Source: an uncultured Clostridia bacterium
Lineage (GTDB): Bacteria; Bacillota; Clostridia; Oscillospirales; Oscillospiraceae
Direction: 5' to 3'
NCBI GenBank assembly: GCA_946011705.1
Contig: CAMGCA010000112.1
Location: 1 to 6,854, forward strand
DNA: 6,854 nt
In this document: positions 6,121 to 6,854 of the stretch, piece by piece
Layout: every line of letters begins with the position of its first letter
Position numbering within the stretch: the first letter of the stretch is position 1
Notes under the pieces: generated by a model
Database searches by the model: none
The model's input: only the letters and a program-made list of their open reading frames with translations
What the model was told of the DNA's origin: nothing
Program-made: the position numbers and the translations under genes

Positions 6121-6121
6121 A

Positions 6122-6355
6122 TTAGGAATTGGTTGTAACAAGAATATCATCAATGCGCACACCGAAGAGTGCTGCAAGAACGATCAGATTATCGACAGTC
6201 GGGAGCGCAGCTCCACTCTGCCACTTGTAAATCGCCTGCGGGGAATGGAACCCAAAGACAATTTGTATGTCTGCATCGGAAAGCCCAGCAGACTTCCGCA
6301 GTCTTACAATATTGGCACCGGTCAGTGCCAGATCAATGGTGGGAATGTTCATCAT
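6122..6355 (-). CDS. Xre/Cro-CI-type helix-turn-helix regulator, 77 residues
   Basis: This is a stand-alone HTH_3 DNA-binding protein, presumably a repressor that binds as a dimer. The five-helix fold fills the whole protein: helix 1 at TGANIVRLRKSAG (12-24), the HTH at DADIQIVFGF-HSPQAIYKWQSG (27-48; SPQAIYKW is the recognition helix), then LPTVDNLIVLAALFGVRIDDIL (51-72), the usual C-terminal helices. Nothing remains for a ligand or protease domain. The start ATG at 6355 has AGGAGG at 6361-6366 with 5-base spacing; the ATG at 6352 would also work. Small regulators of this exact type are common on conjugative and integrative elements of Firmicutes. It is followed by three tRNA genes on the same strand with only 27 bases between. 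No clear promoter of its own is seen between it and the hairpin at 6397-6432, so it may depend on read-through from 6640. Its targets are unknown. Confidence 0.9.
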   Translation of the reverse strand: MMNIPTIDLALTGANIVRLRKSAGLSDADIQIVFGFHSPQAIYKWQSGAALPTVDNLIVLAALFGVRIDDILVTTNS

Positions 6356-6396
6356 TTACACCTCCTGTTCCGAATGATTTTGACCATAGGGTACGA

Positions 6397-6432
6397 AAAG
6401 CCGCTTGCCTCACACTCAAGACAAGCGGCTTT
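6397..6432 (-). terminator. Terminator/attenuator before the HTH regulator
   Basis: AAAGCCGCTTG (6397-6407) and CAAGCGGCTTT (6422-6432) are 11-bp perfect complements with a 14-base loop, followed on the minus strand by TTTTCG-type sequence. It lies 34 bases after the stop of the 43-codon gene and 30 bases before the regulator's RBS. It can end the small gene's transcript or partly attenuate transcription into the regulator and tRNAs. The plus strand also has a TTTCT tail. Confidence 0.75.
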
Positions 6433-6466
6433 CTATCATTCAGACAGGACGATGCCCAGATAGGCT

Positions 6467-6598
6467 CTAGGCGTTCATACCATACCGAAACTTCTGCTTA
6501 TCCCGAAAATGAGCGTGCTTCACAAAGCTATGTTCCTCAAACTGGAAAATAGCCTGCCGTTCGCTCATATTGCGGATCGTAGAAGTACTGGCTTTCAT
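6467..6598 (-). CDS. Small basic protein of 43 residues, unknown function
   Basis: I do not recognise a family. The protein begins MKASTSTIRNMSERQA and ends HFRDKQKFRYGMNA: rich in Lys, Arg and His, no membrane segment, no cysteine. The start ATG (6596-6598) has AAAGGA eight bases upstream, and a near-consensus promoter and a terminator frame the gene closely. That is the main reason for calling it real: promoter, RBS, frame and terminator all fit one short transcript. The frame is open further upstream to 6709 but that part runs through the promoter and is not translated. Its position before the Xre gene suggests a small element-encoded protein, possibly nucleic-acid-binding given its charge (inference). 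Confidence 0.6.
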   Translation of the reverse strand: MKASTSTIRNMSERQAIFQFEEHSFVKHAHFRDKQKFRYGMNA

Positions 6599-6643
6599 GA
6601 CGCTGTTCCTTTCAGCAAAGTGTTGTTCTTGGTTTCCGAAAAT

Positions 6644-6672
6644 ACTATACCACAGTATTTTCGATTTGTCAT
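6644..6672 (-). promoter_or_regulatory. Sigma-70/SigA-type promoter, minus strand
   Basis: On the minus strand a -35 box ATGACA (6667-6672) and a -10 box TATAGT (6644-6649) are separated by exactly 17 bases. The start point would be near 6637, leaving a leader of about 38 bases to the ATG of the 43-codon gene. It is the best promoter in the right-hand third of the window and could also feed the regulator and tRNA genes by read-through. Confidence 0.75.
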
Positions 6673-6709
6673 TCAACTTGTGGTTATAATTTGCAAATAT
6701 GTCATCCAA

Positions 6710-6854
6710 ACGGATGGAATTTCAATACAGGAGGCGATGCCTATGATTGTTTCAATCTTTCCCTGATTCACAAATTCATAAAGTCAAGAAAGGATCACAC
6801 TACTGCTATCGCAAAGACTGGTTTGACCGGCACCTGAATAACGCGGAGAAGGGA
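6710..6854 (+). other. Right-edge stretch: RBS-like sites and possible partial coding sequence
   Basis: A strong AGGAGG-like site (6728-6734) precedes ATG codons at 6737 and 6743, but that frame stops after nine codons (MPMIVSIFP). Two other frames look protein-like: one from about 6730 reads AYDCFNLSLIHKFIKSRKDH and ends with TGA at 6835-6837, and another from 6765 reads GSHYCYRKDWFDRHLNN and is open to the edge. The last bases GGAGAAGGGA look like the RBS of a gene starting just beyond the window. Which frame, if any, is translated cannot be decided here; a frameshifted relic is possible. Confidence 0.35.

Noticed and set aside
6017..6463. A 148-codon plus-strand frame opposite the tRNA-Glu and HTH genes
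   Set aside because: It is antisense to a convincing HTH gene and begins inside a tRNA.
1..6854. CRISPR array or tandem repeats
   Set aside because: No regularly spaced direct repeats were seen; the only repeated structures are single hairpins.

Overview
The window looks like a chromosome segment from a gut-type Clostridia member (Bacillota, probably Oscillospiraceae/Ruminococcaceae). This is inferred from moderately GC-rich genes with AGGAGG-type ribosome binding sites, a bacterial SNF2 helicase, a MATE pump, a TnpV-type protein remnant and DUF4143-type and lipoprotein-like fragments of kinds common in that group. Species cannot be fixed from the sequence alone.

Region 1 (1-2330) holds the 3' three quarters of a large SNF2-family helicase gene, cut by the window edge and followed by a long perfect inverted repeat. 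Region 2 (about 2330-3930) is a patch of broken genes. It contains a roughly 35-codon scrap of a DUF4143 ATPase, an open frame for an OB-fold-like protein with no convincing start, and a convergent membrane-protein fragment that overlaps the tail of that frame. Region 3 (about 3930-5421) is a clean, intact unit: a bidirectional-type terminator, a near-consensus promoter, a good RBS and a complete MATE multidrug efflux gene. Region 4 (5422-6854) is visibly more AT-rich and looks like accessory or mobile DNA. Read on the minus strand from right to left it has a 43-codon gene with its own promoter and terminator, a small Xre-family regulator, three tRNA genes (Glu-UUC, Glu-CUC, Phe-GAA-like), two strong hairpins and then the N-terminal piece of a TnpV-like protein.

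The helicase and the pump are ordinary single genes with no evident functional link. The unusual part is Region 4. A regulator gene is followed after only 27 bases by three tRNA genes on the same strand, with no obvious separate tRNA promoter. Two of the tRNAs have structural irregularities: an extra base in the anticodon arm of the Phe-like gene and a T stem in the Glu-UUC gene that pairs only with a bulge. This could be a mobile-element tRNA cassette under regulator control or a decaying element. The sequence alone does not decide between these.
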